Below, piece after piece: positions 8,864-18,700 of a stretch of 64,000 bases of DNA. The notes under the pieces are model-generated. The model searched no databases. It was not told where the DNA came from and saw only the letters and a program-made list of their open reading frames with translations. The number at the start of each line of letters is the position of its first letter. The first letter of the stretch is position 1. The stretch is from Paraburkholderia kururiensis. Lineage in GTDB: Bacteria > Pseudomonadota > Gammaproteobacteria > Burkholderiales > Burkholderiaceae. The stretch lies in the NCBI RefSeq assembly GCF_034424375.1, contig NZ_CP139965.1, forward strand, positions 6,200,001 through 6,264,000, read 5' to 3'. The position numbers and the translations under genes were made by a program.

Positions 8864-9216
8864 TGGCTGTTGCCCCCGTTTGCGGTGTTGGCCTTCGTTT
8901 CGGCCGTCGTGTTGGCCGTGCCCTGTGCGGCGCTCGCGTTGGACGCAGAGGCCGCCGGCTTGCCGAACTTCTCGAAGCCGAGGAACTGGTAAGTCACGGT
9001 GTCGCGCGTGGCGATAAACCAGCGCCGGCAGCCCTGCGTATGCAGCCACTGCTCGCGGTGCACGCCGCGCGGGTTCTTGCGCATGAACACGTAGTCGCCC
9101 CATTCGCGGTCGGACAGTTTTTCGGGTTCGGCGGGGCGCGCGATATCGGCTTCGCCGCCGCAGTTGAATTCGGTCTCGGCGCGCGGTCCGCACCACGGGC
9201 ATTCGATCAGCAGCAT
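8860..9216 (-). CDS. soxD: Sarcosine oxidase delta subunit
   Basis: The 118-residue subunit shows the family's zinc site: Cys6 and Cys9 (IECPWCG), His59 and Cys63 (WLHTQGC). It also has the conserved DYVFMRKNPRG and HREQW stretches. The delta subunit is structural within the alpha-beta-gamma-delta complex. The C-terminal 25 residues (ASNASAAQGTANTTAETKAN) are a low-complexity tail beyond the usual end near 95. The gene overlaps soxA by four bases and follows soxB by 34 bp. Confidence 0.95.
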   Translation of the reverse strand: MLLIECPWCGPRAETEFNCGGEADIARPAEPEKLSDREWGDYVFMRKNPRGVHREQWLHTQGCRRWFIATRDTVTYQFLGFEKFGKPAASASNASAAQGTANTTAETKANTANGGNSQ

Positions 9217-9250
9217 GGGTTTCTCCCGTCAGAAGCGGTGGCTGGGTGAT

Positions 9251-10495
9251 TTAGTGAGCGACGGCGGCGGCGCCGTGCTCGTCGATCAGATGGCCCGTGT
9301 AGAAGCGGTCCAGTGCGAACGGCGCGTTGAGCGGATGCGGCTCGTCGCGCGCGATGGTGTGGGCGAACACCCAGCCCGAGCCCGGCGTCGCCTTGAAGCC
9401 GCCCGTGCCCCAGCCGCAGTTGAAGTAGAGACCCTTCACGTCGGTCTTGCTGATGATGGGGCAGGCGTCCGGCGACACGTCCACGATGCCGCCCCACTGC
9501 CGGTTCATGCGCACGCGCGAGAACACCGGGAACATCTCCACGATGGCCTCCAGCGTGCCTTCGATCACCTGATAGCTGCCGCGCTGGCCGAAGCCCGTGT
9601 ACTGATCAATACCGGCGCCGATCACGAGGTCGCCCTTGTCGGACTGGCTGATGTACGCGTGCACCGCGTTCGACATCACCACCGTGTTGACCACGGGCTT
9701 GATGGGCTCGGAGACAAGCGCCTGCAACGGATGGCTTTCCAGCGGCAGCCGCACGCCCGCCATGTCCGCGAGCGTCGTGGTATTGCCCGCCGCCACCACC
9801 GCCACCTTCTTCGCCTTGATGAAGCCCTTCACCGTATCCACGCCGGTGACGGCGCCGCCTTCGCGGCGAATGCCCGTCACCTGGCAGTTCTGGATGATGT
9901 CCACGCCGGCCTGGTCCGCGCCGCGCGCGAAGCCCCAGGCCACCGCGTCGTGCCGCGCCACGCCGCCGCGCCGCTGAATGGAGGCGCCCAGCACCGGATA
10001 GCGCGCGTTGAGGTTGATGGTGGGCTCGATCTCCTTGATCTGCGCGGGCGTGAGGAATTCGGCGTCCACGCCGTTCAGCCGGTTCGCGTTCACGCGGCGC
10101 TGCGTGTCGCGCACGTCCTGCAGCGTATGCGCGAGGTTCATCACGCCGCGCTGGCTGAACATCACGTTGTAGTTGAGGTCCTGCGCGAGCCCTTCCCAGA
10201 GCTGCATCGCTTTCTCGTAGAGCGCCGCGGACTCGTCCCACAGATAGTTCGAACGCACGATCGTGGTGTTGCGCGCCGTGTTGCCGCCGCCTATCCAGCC
10301 CTTTTCGAGCACGGCCACGTTGCGCACGCCGTGCTCTTTCGCGAGGTAGTACGCGGTGGCGAGGCCGTGGCCTCCGCCGCCCACGATCACGACGTCGTAT
10401 TCACGCTTAGGCTCCGGGCTGCGCCACTGGCGCTCCCAGTTCTCGTGATACGACAGGCCGTTGCGGAACAGGCTGAATATCGAATAGCGGCTCAT
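9251..10495 (-). CDS. soxB: Sarcosine oxidase beta subunit
   Basis: The 414-residue flavoprotein has the DAO/GlyOx fold: FAD-binding VVIVGGGGHG at 36-44, RSNYLW near 82, and AGNTTTLADMAGVRLPLESHPLQA near 235. His182 in VARHDAVAW is the likely residue that carries covalent FMN in this family. Beta holds the sarcosine-oxidising site. The start ATG 10495 follows sdaA by 14 bp. The product length equals that of characterised beta subunits, so it is intact. Confidence 0.96.
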   Translation of the reverse strand: MSRYSIFSLFRNGLSYHENWERQWRSPEPKREYDVVIVGGGGHGLATAYYLAKEHGVRNVAVLEKGWIGGGNTARNTTIVRSNYLWDESAALYEKAMQLWEGLAQDLNYNVMFSQRGVMNLAHTLQDVRDTQRRVNANRLNGVDAEFLTPAQIKEIEPTINLNARYPVLGASIQRRGGVARHDAVAWGFARGADQAGVDIIQNCQVTGIRREGGAVTGVDTVKGFIKAKKVAVVAAGNTTTLADMAGVRLPLESHPLQALVSEPIKPVVNTVVMSNAVHAYISQSDKGDLVIGAGIDQYTGFGQRGSYQVIEGTLEAIVEMFPVFSRVRMNRQWGGIVDVSPDACPIISKTDVKGLYFNCGWGTGGFKATPGSGWVFAHTIARDEPHPLNAPFALDRFYTGHLIDEHGAAAVAH

Positions 10496-10509
10496 CTCTG
10501 CCTCTCGGG

Positions 10510-11922
<1,413 letters not shown>

Positions 11923-12308
11923 GGTGGGCGGGCTTCCGTTCGGGTGGGTGGGCTGCCGGTGCCGCCGCGTTTCGTCGCGACTTCGCTTTGGTGCACCAGC
12001 GTGCCGCCAGTACACCAAAGCGTAAAATCCGGCGATAGAACAAAAACGGCATGGAAGTGGGACACCAACGCCAGCCGCCCCGCCAGACGGGCCCTCCGTT
12101 CGTTTCTACGAAGATTGGCGACGGAAAAACGCAAGCCGGGTGCGCGGCGATGGGCGACGCTAGGGACGGTTCAGTCGCGAACCACGCATCGCTCGCGCGC
12201 CGCACCATGCCGTCTGCCGAGACAACGCCCGCATGCGTTCATGCCGCGGTCCGCCGAAGTGCGACGCACCGTGTGCCGAACCGCCTGCCCCCACCTGCGC
12301 AGCCGACC
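11923..12308. promoter_or_regulatory. Divergent control region of the sarcosine operon and its regulator
   Basis: This 386-bp gap separates sdaA (leftward) from the GbdR-like gene (rightward). It holds the inverted repeat at 11984-12022. I could not place confident -35/-10 elements. No convincing gene lies inside, although frames are open in this GC-rich sequence. Confidence 0.55.
11984..12022. promoter_or_regulatory. Perfect 10-bp inverted repeat, candidate GbdR/SouR-type operator
   Basis: Arms CGCTTTGGTG (11984-11993) and CACCAAAGCG (12013-12022) are exact reverse complements with a 19-bp spacer. The left arm runs on into GGTGCACC, itself a palindrome (11990-11997). The site lies 62-100 bp upstream of the sdaA start, where an activator of the sox operon would be expected. 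The binding protein is inferred from position. Confidence 0.5.
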
Positions 12309-13388
12309 ATGAACACCGCTGAACCGCTCCCGCTCTACTCCATCGACAGCGCACCGAAGGAACGCATCCGCTTTGCCATCGTGCTGCTGCCGAACTTTAC
12401 GCTCACGGCGTTCTCCGGTTTCGTGGACATGCTGCGGCTCTCCGCCGACGAAGGCGACTACAGCAAACCCGTGCGCTGTTCGTGGAGCGTGGTGGGCGAC
12501 ACGCTCGCGCCTGTGCGCGCGAGTTGCGGCATCCAGATCACGCCGTGGCAGACCTTCGCCGAGGCCGAGCCGTTCGACTATCTCGTGGTGGTGGGCGGCC
12601 TGCTCCATTCGGGGCCCCAGGCCAACGAGGAAACGCTGCAGTTCATCCGCGGCGCGGCGCGCACGAACGCGACGCTGGTGGGCATCTGCACGGGCGTGTT
12701 CGCGCTGATGCGCGCGGGCGTGCTGGAGGACCACCGCATCTGCGTGAGCTGGTTTCACTACTGGGACTTCGTGGAACGCTTTCCCGCCGTGAACGCGGAT
12801 GCGCTCGTGGCGGACCGCCTCTTCGTGATCGACCGGCGACGCATTACGTGTTCGGGCGGGCGCGCCTCCATCGACGTGGCCGCCGCCATTCTGCTGCGGC
12901 ACTTCGAGCACGCCACCGTGCAAAAAGCGCTGCGCATCCTGCTGGTGGGCGAAATGCAGAAGGGCAACGCGCCGCAGCCGCATCCGCCGGGGCTCGCGCC
13001 CGCCACGCATCCCAAGGTGAAGCGCGCGATTCTCGTCATGGAACAGCACGTGGGGCGCACGCTGCCGCTCGAAGAGCTGGCGTGCAAGCTCGATCTCTCG
13101 CCGCGTCAGCTGGAGCGGCTCTTCAAGGCGGAAACGGGGCGCAGCCCGCAGGCGTTCGCGAAGCAGGTGCGCCTGCGCACCGCGGCATGGCTGCTCACGA
13201 GTTCGGACCGTACCGTGGCCGACATTGCATCGAGCTGCGGCTTTTCCGATGCGTCGCACCTGGGGCGCGAGTTTCGCAAGCAGTTCGGCGTGCCGCCCGT
13301 CGCGTTTCGCGAGCAGCGCGCCGGCACGCCCGATGCGGGCGCCGCGGCGCTGGACGAGACGTTTCCGGGCCGGGTCGACGTTTATTGA
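12309..13388 (+). CDS. GlxA/GbdR-like AraC-family regulator (DJ-1/PfpI sensor + AraC HTH)
   Basis: The 359-residue protein has an N-terminal amidotransferase-like (DJ-1/PfpI) sensor, about 20-190, with VGICTGVFALMRAG at the nucleophile-elbow position, and a C-terminal AraC double HTH, about 245-340 (LPLEELACKLDLSPRQLERLF, RTVADIASSCGFSDASHLGREF). This architecture is that of GbdR, SouR and CdhR, which sense glycine betaine, sarcosine and carnitine in Pseudomonas. Divergence from sdaA-soxBDAG makes a sarcosine or dimethylglycine-responsive activator the best guess. ATG 12309 is chosen because the upstream frame is Arg/Pro-rich and lacks motifs. Confidence 0.88.
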   Translation: MNTAEPLPLYSIDSAPKERIRFAIVLLPNFTLTAFSGFVDMLRLSADEGDYSKPVRCSWSVVGDTLAPVRASCGIQITPWQTFAEAEPFDYLVVVGGLLHSGPQANEETLQFIRGAARTNATLVGICTGVFALMRAGVLEDHRICVSWFHYWDFVERFPAVNADALVADRLFVIDRRRITCSGGRASIDVAAAILLRHFEHATVQKALRILLVGEMQKGNAPQPHPPGLAPATHPKVKRAILVMEQHVGRTLPLEELACKLDLSPRQLERLFKAETGRSPQAFAKQVRLRTAAWLLTSSDRTVADIASSCGFSDASHLGREFRKQFGVPPVAFREQRAGTPDAGAAALDETFPGRVDVY

Positions 13389-13592
13389 TCGTTGGTGACC
13401 GAGCGGGCGGTGAGCTCGCGGCTACGCGCGCGTTCATGCGAGTCTCGCCGACCTCTTCGTGCACGGGGGCACACATGATTGATGCACATGCCAGCGAGCG
13501 CGAAGGTGCGTGCGCCGATTCAGACGCCGACGCGCAGTGACCAGGCCGGCTGGCTTCAAGACGCGCGCATGACTGGCCGCCTACTTGCCGCC

Positions 13593-14534
13593 TCAGATCA
13601 TGGACCGCGCCACGCGGCAGGCCGCCAGGTCCCACGCAGCGCAGCCCACGCTCTTGAGCATGACCGGCTGCCCGCCTTGCACGACCGATGTGCCCTGCGC
13701 GCCGGCCGACTGGATCGCATCGGCGAGGCTCGACACGCTCGTCCAGTCCACGCCCGCCTGGATATAGTCGCCCGCCTCGTGCGCGGCGCCGGCGAGGTCG
13801 TCCACGTAACGCACGCTGCCCAGCACGGTGCGCGCGCCGATCTCGACGGCGTCCGCCGTGAAGGCGCCCACGCCGATCACGAGCCGCGAAGCGCGCGGCG
13901 CTTCGTCGTAAACGGCCGTCTTGCTCGTGGTCGCCGCAATCACGAGGTCCACGGACTCGGGCACGGCCGCCTCCACGAGCGGCACGAGGCCGCCCGGCAC
14001 GCGCGCCGCATGCGCCTCGCAGAACGCTGCCGCGCGAGCCGACGAGCTGCCCCGCACACGCACCTTCGCCGCCGGAAACAGTTCGCCGATCGCCTCGACG
14101 TGATTGAGCGCCTGCGTGCCCGTGCCGATCACGAGCACGTCGCGCGGCTCGGAGGGCGCGAGGAGCCGGATGCCCAGCATCGAGACCGCCGCCGTGCGGC
14201 GCCCCGTCACCGTGGGACCGTCCAGCATGAAGAGCGGCACGCCGCTGTCCGCGTCGCACGCCGTCACCTGGCCGTGAATGGTCGGCCAGCCGCGCGCACG
14301 GTTGCCGGGACACACGTTGACGAGCTTGTGGATGGCGATGTCCGGCGCGGTGGCCGGCATGGAGAGCATCACGCCGCCGTGGTTGAGCGGCACGACGAGG
14401 CGCTCGGGGCTCGCGATGCGGCCGTGCGCGTAGTCGACGGCGGCAATCCGGATCGCCTCGACGAGCGCTGCGTAAGGCAGACGTCGTGCGGTCTCGGCGG
14501 CATCGAAAGCCGGTGGCGTGTGACGGGCGGTCAT
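13593..14534 (-). CDS. Ornithine cyclodeaminase/mu-crystallin family; likely pyrroline/piperideine-2-carboxylate reductase
   Basis: The 313-residue protein has the OCD fold: a substrate-binding N-terminus (RLVVPLNHGGVMLSMPA, IHKLVNVCPGN) and a Rossmann NAD(P) site VLVIGTGTQALNHVEAI near residue 137. Members include ornithine cyclodeaminase, ketimine reductase and the bifunctional P2C/Pip2C reductase LhpI of D-proline/hydroxyproline and D-lysine breakdown. The length and the GTGTQA motif fit the LhpI-type reductases of Burkholderia best. It converges with the GbdR-like gene across a 204-bp gap. No proline racemase or dehydrogenase lies next to it, so the pathway is open. Confidence 0.82.
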   Translation of the reverse strand: MTARHTPPAFDAAETARRLPYAALVEAIRIAAVDYAHGRIASPERLVVPLNHGGVMLSMPATAPDIAIHKLVNVCPGNRARGWPTIHGQVTACDADSGVPLFMLDGPTVTGRRTAAVSMLGIRLLAPSEPRDVLVIGTGTQALNHVEAIGELFPAAKVRVRGSSSARAAAFCEAHAARVPGGLVPLVEAAVPESVDLVIAATTSKTAVYDEAPRASRLVIGVGAFTADAVEIGARTVLGSVRYVDDLAGAAHEAGDYIQAGVDWTSVSSLADAIQSAGAQGTSVVQGGQPVMLKSVGCAAWDLAACRVARSMI

Positions 14535-14944
14535 GGTGGTGTCCTGGTTTATGGGGTCAGCCGGGCAGCGACGCCATGCAGCACCGCCTGCCCTTGTTTT
14601 GTACTGGCCAGGAATGTAGACCAGCTTGGGTTGGGTATCAACCGGTTACGGCAATGGCCGGCGGTTTCGACCGTCGCGTTCGGTGACGAGGAAAGCCAAC
14701 GTGAATGGCGGTACAGCTGCCTTTATGTGGCGCGCGCAGCGCACTCGGCGGGTGGGAGGAGAGATTGAGAGCGTTAGCGGGGACGTTGGGCCGGCGCCGG
14801 CCGCCGTTGATTCAAATGGCACGCGAAACGCTGGAATGCGCGCCGGATTCGTATCGCCGATCCCCGGGATATCGGGCGATCGAAACCGGCGTTTTAAATT
14901 ACACGGCTTGATTCAGGCGGAGGTGCCTCAGCGGGCCGCACCGC
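14535..14944. other. Intergenic region, no gene seen
   Basis: The 410-bp gap lies upstream of the reductase and downstream of the AidA/PixA gene. Its GC content falls toward the right, where the AT-rich patch begins. A small inverted repeat, GGTTG (14629-14633) with CAACC (14639-14643), lies about 95 bp upstream of the reductase start. Short open frames here have no recognisable content. Confidence 0.5.
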
Positions 14945-15352
14945 TCACCGAACGTTCATCGTGGGATTGGTGGCCGTGATGAACGGATCGAACGTCATGT
15001 GGATGTTGTTCTCGAGCAGCATCGAGATGGAATATTGCACGTTGTTCCCGGCGCTGTTTACACGGCCGCCCCATACCGTGCCGTCGTATTGGGGATATCG
15101 CTGCGGATTCACCATATTGGGAATGGCTTGCCCGGTGAAACCGAGAATGGCAATGGCTTCGCCCGGATTAATGGAAACCGCCGACCAGACGATCGTGTCG
15201 CCGTTTTCGCATTTCGTCCGCAATTCGTTGGTGCCTTCCGAGCCATCTCCGCTGTAGCCCGTCGAATCCACCATGAATACGTATTTCGGCAGATTGTTTT
15301 CGGCAATGGCTTTGGCGACATTGACCAGTACGTTGACGTAAATCGTTGCCAT
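14945..15352 (-). CDS. AidA/PixA family inclusion-body protein
   Basis: The 135-residue product begins MATIYVNVLVNVAKAIAENNLPKYVFMVDS and has the beta-rich AidA/PixA fold (GDTIVWSAVSINPGEAIAILGFTGQA, YPQYDGTVWGGRV). AidA is quorum-sensing-controlled in Burkholderia and Ralstonia, and PixA forms crystalline inclusions in Xenorhabdus. The start at 15352 has AGGAG five bases upstream, so the longer frame is not used. Base composition is clearly more AT-rich than the flanks, which suggests recent acquisition. The long upstream region is full of inverted repeats. Confidence 0.85.
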   Translation of the reverse strand: MATIYVNVLVNVAKAIAENNLPKYVFMVDSTGYSGDGSEGTNELRTKCENGDTIVWSAVSINPGEAIAILGFTGQAIPNMVNPQRYPQYDGTVWGGRVNSAGNNVQYSISMLLENNIHMTFDPFITATNPTMNVR

Positions 15353-15751
15353 GACGACTCCTGCTTTTAAAAAGGTACTGTTTCGCGGCCTCCTGCCCAT
15401 TCTGGTGGAAGATGTCCCCGTCACCTTTGAAATAACATATTAATTCATGCAATTTCCGTTAAACCGAGAGACGTCTCTCGACAATGAGCCGGAAGAATGG
15501 CACGGCCATTGAATTAACCGTGCGAAGCGCAATATAGCAGGCAGGATTGATAGGACAACCTGCCAGAAGAGGTAGGGAGGTTAAATAGCATAGAAATCGG
15601 AATCGATGCCGGTTTTTACCACGACAGAAAAATATTGATGCGAGGCAGCATTAATGCCGACTGATTCCAGCCTGACCGATTTAAGGAATTTTTATTACTC
15701 AAAATAGAAAATGCCGTGCTTCACCGCTTTGCCCATCGGCTTCAGGTACTT
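15353..15751. promoter_or_regulatory. AT-rich aidA upstream region with several inverted repeats
   Basis: This ~400-bp AT-rich stretch lies between the AidA/PixA gene and the C39-like peptidase gene and has no gene I can support. It holds the 16-bp palindrome at 15465-15480, an inverted repeat GCACGG/CCGTGC (15500-15505 and 15518-15523) and another GGCAGG/CCTGCC (15540-15545 and 15559-15564). These are plausible operators for a tightly controlled gene. Confidence 0.5.
15465..15480. promoter_or_regulatory. Perfect 16-bp palindrome upstream of the AidA/PixA gene
   Basis: CGAGAGACGTCTCTCG reads the same on both strands. Its near edge is 113 bp from the aidA start codon. It does not resemble a lux/cep box. 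A dimeric regulator site is the simplest reading. Confidence 0.5.
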
Positions 15752-16423
15752 TTACGCCTGCGTGTGTGTCGCGCCGCCAGGGAGCGACACACCGCCCATC
15801 GGCCGCGCGACGACCATCCCACGCCCGGCAAAGAAGCGCGTCATCTGGTCGAACGGCAACCAGGCGTCGGCCTGATGCGGCGTCACGCCCGACGGGTTGT
15901 GGAACCACACGCCGTGCGCGTCGCGTCCGTGCAGCAGCACGAGATGACCGCCCTGCCTCGCGTTGGGCCGCTCCGGGTAGCGGATTTCGGGACTCACCGA
16001 GGCAATGGCGAGCGTGTTCTCGTCGATGCGCGCGGCGAGATCCGCCAGCGTCACCGTGCTCAACACCTCCACGCGCAGGCCGAATGCGCGTTCCACCCAC
16101 GTACCGAAGGGGCGATAGATCAATCCGTCCACGCCGCCGTCGTCGCGCAGCCGGTAGACGCCATGGCGCAGCGCCTCGTCCAGCAGATGCGCGCGCGAGC
16201 CATGTGCGATGGCCCAATGGTCGAGCAGCGATTCGAGGCAGGTGAGCCCGCACAGCCGTTTGGCCCAGAAGCGGTAGCGCTCAGGGTCGGTAAAGCCGCT
16301 GCGCGTCCAGGCGGGATCGGCGCACGGGTCGGCGCCCTCCTCGACGATGGGCCGCACCCACTCGGGGCTGCCCCATTGCGCGTAATACGGCACGCCCACA
16401 TGGCGATAGATGGTCTGATTCAT
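15752..16423 (-). CDS. C39-like (papain-fold) cysteine peptidase family protein
   Basis: The 223-residue protein fits the peptidase C39-like family (Peptidase_C39_2). A likely catalytic set is visible: Gln16 (VPYYAQWG), Cys58 (KRLCGLTC), His160 (RQGGHLVLL) and Asn176 (FHNPSG), in the right order and spacing. There is no signal peptide, so it acts in the cytosol. The substrate is unknown; no bacteriocin or ABC exporter gene is near. It is 12 bp downstream of the glycosylase gene on the same strand and is likely co-transcribed with it. Confidence 0.78.
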   Translation of the reverse strand: MNQTIYRHVGVPYYAQWGSPEWVRPIVEEGADPCADPAWTRSGFTDPERYRFWAKRLCGLTCLESLLDHWAIAHGSRAHLLDEALRHGVYRLRDDGGVDGLIYRPFGTWVERAFGLRVEVLSTVTLADLAARIDENTLAIASVSPEIRYPERPNARQGGHLVLLHGRDAHGVWFHNPSGVTPHQADAWLPFDQMTRFFAGRGMVVARPMGGVSLPGGATHTQA

Positions 16424-16435
16424 GTGTCCATTTCC

Positions 16436-17047
16436 TCAGCGCTCCAGCGCGGCGGCCACGCGTTCGCGCAACGTGGGCAGCACCTCGGCTTCGAACCACG
16501 GATTGCGCTTGAACCACGCGACGTTGCGCGGCGACGGATGCGGCAGCGGCATCACGTGCGGGCCGAACTCGCGCCAGCGCAGCAGCGTGTCCGTGAGCGT
16601 GGGGCCGAAAGCCTCGCCCAGCCCGAAGCGCTGTGCGTACTGGCCGACGAGCAAGGTCAGCTTCACGTCGCGCAGTTGGGCGAGCAGCGCGTCGTGCCAG
16701 CGCGCGGCGCACTCGGGACGCGGCGGCAGGTCGCCGCTCGCGCCGCGCCCCGGAAAGCAGAAACCCATGGGCACGATGGCGAACTTCGTGGCGTCGTAGA
16801 AGGTGGCGTCGTCGACGCCCAGCCACGCGCGCAGGCGCGTGCCGCTCGCGTCGCTCCAGGGCACGCCGGACGCATGCACGCGCGCGCCGGGCGCCTGGCC
16901 GATCAACAGGATGCGCGCTTCGGCCGCGGCCGCCAGCACCGGACGCGGCGCGTGCGGCAGCGCGGGCGCGCAGATCGTGCACGCGCGGATCTCGCGCAGC
17001 AACGTGTCGAGCGAGCGGGACGGCTGGGACTTTTTCTTCGCAATCAT
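16436..17047 (-). CDS. Uracil-DNA glycosylase family protein with Fe-S cysteines
   Basis: The 203-residue product has motif A LLIGQAPGARVH (50-54 GQAPG) and motif B PLPHPSPRN (His170), as in the COG1573 uracil-DNA glycosylases. Cys23, Cys26, Cys97 and Cys113 match the CxxC-n-C-x15-C pattern that binds a 4Fe-4S cluster in family 4 enzymes. It would remove uracil or damaged bases from DNA. ATG 17047 is chosen; the frame is open upstream through the oxidoreductase gene, and a start near 17110 is also possible. The ribosome site is weak. Confidence 0.85.
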   Translation of the reverse strand: MIAKKKSQPSRSLDTLLREIRACTICAPALPHAPRPVLAAAAEARILLIGQAPGARVHASGVPWSDASGTRLRAWLGVDDATFYDATKFAIVPMGFCFPGRGASGDLPPRPECAARWHDALLAQLRDVKLTLLVGQYAQRFGLGEAFGPTLTDTLLRWREFGPHVMPLPHPSPRNVAWFKRNPWFEAEVLPTLRERVAAALER

Positions 17048-17112
17048 GGAGTCATGCGCAAACGCAACGGTGGACGCAGCAAGGCCGGTTGAGTGTGCCG
17101 ACGGCCTTGGCA

Positions 17113-18453
17113 TTACAGCATGCTGCGCGGCCGCTGCATCGTGCCGTCGAAGAAGCGTTGCAGCCGGAACGCCGAGAGATCGAGCGAAGGCCGACCGTCG
17201 CCGATCCACTCGGCCACGAGCCGACCCACGATCGGCCCCATCGCGAAACCATGGCCGCAGAAACCCGTGGCGATGACGAGGCCGGACGTCTGCGACGGCG
17301 CATCGATGACGGGAATGCCGTCGGGCAGCACGTCGATCAGGCCGGCCCAGGCCTCCACCACCTGGGCGTTGCCGAGCGCCGGGAACAGCTCCCGCAGCTT
17401 CGCGAGTGCGCGCGGCGCGTGCCGTGGGTTCGGCTGCGGCTGCGGATCGCGCGGATGAATCACGCGCTCGCTCGCCTTCACCACGCCGGGCAACCGCTCG
17501 TAGAGATCGCGCGCGAACGCGCCGTTCAGATGAAAACGAAACGCTTCGTGGCGCGCCCAGAGTTCCGGCAAAAACCACTTGAGCGCACGCAGATGACCGA
17601 GCGTCATGTCGACATCCACCTGCATGTCGTCGGCCAGATTGATGGTGCCGTTGGCGCGCTGGCGGATGCCGAGGCCATGGCCCCAGAACGTGGACGCCGT
17701 CACTGCGGGCAGCGCGTTGGTGCGCATGCAGGTGCCGCGCACGGCTTGCTGCGGCAGTTCCAGGCCGAGCGTGGCAAGCAGGCGCCAGCTCGTTGCGCCG
17801 GCCGCGCAAACGAAGTGACGCGTGCGGATCGTGCCGCGCTCCGTCACGACGCCGGCCACGGCTCCCGCCTCGCGCTCCACGGCCACCACGCCGCAGCCTT
17901 CGATGAAGCGCGCGCCCGCTTGCACCGCGCGTGCGGCGAACGCGGGCGCCGCGCGACGCGGCTCCGCCTGGCCGTCGGTGGGCGTATAGAGGCCGCCGTG
18001 TGCGGGGCCGTGCATCCCGCTCACATAGCGGTCGATCTCTTGGCGCGAAAGCACGCGCGTGTCGAGCCCGTACTGGCGCGCCACATCCGTCCACTGCTGG
18101 AACGAGGTCCAGTCCTCTTCGTTGTCGGCCACGTAGAGGCAACCGCCCTGGCGCCATTCGAGGTCGAAGCCGAGTTCCGCTTCCAGCTGTTCCCAGATGC
18201 GGATGCCGGCCATCATGAGCGGCACCTCGGCTGCCTCGCGACCCTGCTGCCGCACGAAGCCCCACGCGCGCGTGGACTGCTGGCCCGCGATGCGCGACTT
18301 GTCGAGCACCACCACCTTGAGCCCGCGCCGCGCGAGATAGTACGCGGCCGCGCAGCCCATGATGCCCGCGCCGGCGATGACCACGTCGGCGTGGGTGGGA
18401 AAGGGTTCGTGGGAGGGCGAGAGGTTGGCGTGCAGCGGATAGGTGGTCGTCAT
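17113..18453 (-). CDS. FAD-dependent oxidoreductase, DAO family
   Basis: The 446-residue flavoprotein has the DAO fold: VVIAGAGIMGCAAAYYLARRG near residue 25, a C-terminal GFCGHGFAMGPIVG, and DVLPDGIPVI near 385. Members oxidise secondary or D-amino acids (glycine oxidase, D-amino-acid dehydrogenase, PuuB-like gamma-glutamylputrescine oxidase). The RQQGREAAEVPLMM and WAGLIDVLPDG stretches fit opine/sarcosine/putrescine-type oxidases, but the substrate is not fixed. The start ATG 18453 is the first Met with the fold; 12 kb away lies the sarcosine oxidase, a distant relative. Confidence 0.88.
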   Translation of the reverse strand: MTTTYPLHANLSPSHEPFPTHADVVIAGAGIMGCAAAYYLARRGLKVVVLDKSRIAGQQSTRAWGFVRQQGREAAEVPLMMAGIRIWEQLEAELGFDLEWRQGGCLYVADNEEDWTSFQQWTDVARQYGLDTRVLSRQEIDRYVSGMHGPAHGGLYTPTDGQAEPRRAAPAFAARAVQAGARFIEGCGVVAVEREAGAVAGVVTERGTIRTRHFVCAAGATSWRLLATLGLELPQQAVRGTCMRTNALPAVTASTFWGHGLGIRQRANGTINLADDMQVDVDMTLGHLRALKWFLPELWARHEAFRFHLNGAFARDLYERLPGVVKASERVIHPRDPQPQPNPRHAPRALAKLRELFPALGNAQVVEAWAGLIDVLPDGIPVIDAPSQTSGLVIATGFCGHGFAMGPIVGRLVAEWIGDGRPSLDLSAFRLQRFFDGTMQRPRSML

Positions 18454-18592
18454 GGGCGAACGAAACGAAGGAGCGCGACGAAAAAGCACGAAAAAAGCGG
18501 AACGAAGGCGGCCTGCTGCCTTGCGGACGGACCGTGCATCTTCGCAGGGCCGCCGCCGCATGGCAAATGCGCAGGCGTCCTTTCATCGTCCG

Positions 18593-18617
18593 CCGGGGCG
18601 CCACGTTAGCGCCCCGG
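18593..18617 (-). terminator. Perfect 9-bp GC stem-loop, possible terminator of the DUF4148 gene
   Basis: Arms CCGGGGCGC (18593-18601) and GCGCCCCGG (18609-18617) with loop CACGTTA. It lies 84-108 bp after the DUF4148 stop and before the oxidoreductase start on the minus strand. No T tract follows, so confidence is moderate. Confidence 0.45.
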
Positions 18618-18700
18618 TCGCCGCGTTACTTCGCGTTCACTACGCTGCCTTTTGCGTCACCTTCGCCACCTCGTGGGTCGCGCCTCGAACCGCGTGCCGA

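Noticed and set aside
5609..8992. Very long open frame opposite soxA and soxD, about 1100 codons
   Set aside because: It lies antisense to well-supported sarcosine oxidase genes. Its product is Arg/His/Ala-rich with no domain, as expected from high-GC antisense frames.
16633..18609. Long open frame on the plus strand opposite the DAO oxidoreductase and the glycosylase
   Set aside because: Composition is extremely Arg/Ala/His-rich and it crosses two real genes on the other strand.
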